From Stentor coeruleus (taxonomy: Eukaryota; Ciliophora; Heterotrichea; Heterotrichida; Stentoridae), in NCBI GenBank assembly GCA_001970955.1, contig MPUH01000461.1:1-52717 (forward strand): a stretch of DNA of 52,717 nt, read 5' to 3'. Shown piece after piece: positions 51,262 through 52,717 of the stretch. How positions within the stretch are numbered: the first letter of the stretch is position 1; the number at the start of each line of letters is the position of its first letter. The position numbers and the translations under genes were made by a program. The notes beneath the pieces were generated by a model, which ran no database searches, was not told where the DNA came from, and saw only the letters and a list, made by a program, of their open reading frames with translations.

Positions 51262-52717
51262 ATGCTAATTATAATAATCATTATTTTTGGATTATGATAA
51301 AATATATACAGAAATCTTGATGTGAATTAAATAATTGTATTTAAAAAAATACTTGAAATGCTTTAATTTATATGGAATAGCAGATGAATTCTTATAGAAA
51401 AATATAATTTTGTAGGCTTTTATATAATGCGCATTTAAAAAATATTCACCTAAAAATTAAAAAGTTGGATATAATAATTCTAATTGAGCAGAGCTTGCTT
51501 TTAAGGGGTATTTTTATATGAAATCCTAAGATTTAATGCATTTAATAAGATTCTTGTTATAAATCATCATAATCATTAAATAATCATGCTTATTTTATCC
51601 TAGTTAGCCTCGGGTAATTCTTGCATGGGATTTGCTATTAGCAGCCGGATGATTCTTTTTGCATTAATCGAAGGAGAAATTATAATATACTAGTACCTAT
51701 GATTAAAAAAGTCTTTAAGCTTAATAATAACTTAAGCGTTCATAAATATAGTCATGAGCTAAAAAAATGATTCGATTAAAAAGCAAAAGAAAGAGTTGAT
51801 GAGATTATAAAAGCATCTATAGACTCTACTAATATTTATAAATCTATTGTAGTAAATGAAAGTGTAATGAATATTTATAATGCCAACTTTCTAAAGAAAA
51901 TAAAGTATTTCAAGAGACTACATATATTATTTGGATTTAAAATACACAAATATATATATATAGGGTAATTATAAATATATAAACTAACACTTGAATAAAA
52001 CTTTAAATAGAATTAGACTTAAAAAATGACTTCTTTTAAAATTGCCTAGAATATAGTTAAGCAATCCTAGCATAATATGTATTTATCACTAATACTATTT
52101 TGGTTTATACAAGTTTATATATAATAGCATCTAAATTTTCCTTCTTTTTATGATTAAAATACCTTCTGCTTAAAAGCTTCTGATAGAAAATTCGAAAAAT
52201 ATTAAGCTTGAATAATGTTGTGCTATCATTTTTAAATAGTTTCGATTAGATTTTAATATTCTAGAGTAATTTGTGTCACAGCATTACAATAACATCTATT
52301 CGACACTCTTGACTTCAGCATTAAATCCTTTGATTTCTTTTTCTCTGTTTGAAATAAATTAGGATTAGTTGTTTGTGATAATTATAATTCATAGCCAACT
52401 TATTAAAAACTTTATTAAAAATTTATTATACTATTCAATTTTGCTTAAGCTATGCTTAGGTACTCTGGGGGCCTAATTGCATATTTCTTATACTATTTAG
52501 ATTTCTTTTCTTTTAGACGCAAAAACTATATAAACTATATAAATTCTAAGACTAATTTATAGATTAAGTTAAATATCTTAAAATCTCAAAGATAAAGTAA
52601 ATAATCTGATCAAAATTAAACCCCTTATTTAAAGTTAAAAGCAATCTATTATTATATCATTCTGCATAACTTCATTACTATTAATCACAAAGCATTCCCA
52701 GAGAAATATATATGTAC
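51262..52717. other. Terminal region without supported genes
   Basis: No gene is supported. The C/G asymmetry seen elsewhere is weak here. A less AT-rich block at about 51600-51680 (contains GCAGCCGGATG and the inverted repeat GCTATTAGC) stands out and is not explained. Frames that stay open only if TAA and TAG are ignored occur at 52030-52717, but the number of such stops is what chance predicts. Confidence 0.45.

Noticed and set aside
51778-51960. Plus-strand stop-free stretch reading KAKERVDEIIKASIDS and on
   Set aside because: Preceded by TGA and TAA with no ATG and no intron matching the 15-nt pattern; too short to support.
52030-52717. A plus-strand frame open for 229 codons to the window end if TAA and TAG are read as Gln
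   Set aside because: It has about 17 TAA/TAG codons, the number expected by chance at this base composition; the lack of TGA alone (about four expected) is weak evidence, and a second frame over part of the same stretch reads equally well.
1-52717. CRISPR arrays, insertion sequences, Shine-Dalgarno sites and operons
   Set aside because: The genome is eukaryotic (spliceosomal introns, Pol III tRNA with T-run, four-domain Cav channel, centrin); no such prokaryotic structures are seen.

Overview
The window looks like macronuclear DNA of a heterotrich ciliate, most likely Stentor or a close relative. I infer this from very AT-rich, gene-dense DNA; genes that read through on the standard code (a 1765-codon channel gene has no internal stop and uses only TGG for Trp); and seven GT-AG introns of exactly 15 nt, each with T at position 9 and A at position 10. 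Uniform 15-nt introns with a standard code are a known trait of Stentor. The species call is inference. No telomere repeats are visible at either end.

Layout. 0-7.4 kb: a degenerate tRNA-Pro, an unknown gene, a PP2C phosphatase followed by an FHA-domain gene, a broken-looking zinc-ribbon/unknown pair, a CaaX-tailed P-loop GTPase and a two-RRM RNA-binding protein. 8.5-20.6 kb: mostly small or coiled-coil ciliate-specific proteins plus a von Willebrand A-domain protein with a 48-bp repeat array. 20.9-26.3 kb: two large coiled-coil/EF-hand/IQ proteins. 26.4-30.8 kb: gene-poor, with a decayed ORF and three tandem copies of an unknown 65-76 aa protein family. 30.9-46.9 kb: a coiled-coil protein, a PH-PH-helical-PH protein (exocyst Sec6-like core, tentative), a four-domain voltage-gated Ca2+ channel with an EEEE filter, a MORN-repeat protein, centrin, a TPR-like protein, an outer-dynein-arm docking-complex coiled coil and a PLC-X domain protein. 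47.0 kb: tRNA-Thr(CGT). 47.6-51.3 kb: a PH-FYVE protein and small unknown genes. From 51.3 kb to the end no gene is supported.

How the genes fit together. There are no operons; neighbours are closely packed in all orientations, with start codons of divergent genes as little as 15 bp apart and convergent stops 41-77 bp apart. Several products suit a large, contractile, ciliated cell: Ca2+ entry (Cav-type channel), Ca2+ sensing (centrin, EF-hand and IQ proteins), dynein-arm docking, and membrane/phosphoinositide functions (PLC-X, FYVE, PH, MORN). This grouping probably reflects cell biology in general rather than one pathway.

Open-reading-frame ends that looked truncated were repaired at seven places by removing 15-nt introns, joining or extending the PP2C, FHA, RRM, three-exon coiled-coil, EF-hand-like and PH genes. 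Intergenic DNA has a strong strand asymmetry: the 5' flank of a gene is C-rich/G-poor on the coding strand and the 3' flank is G-rich/C-poor, which independently predicts transcript orientation.
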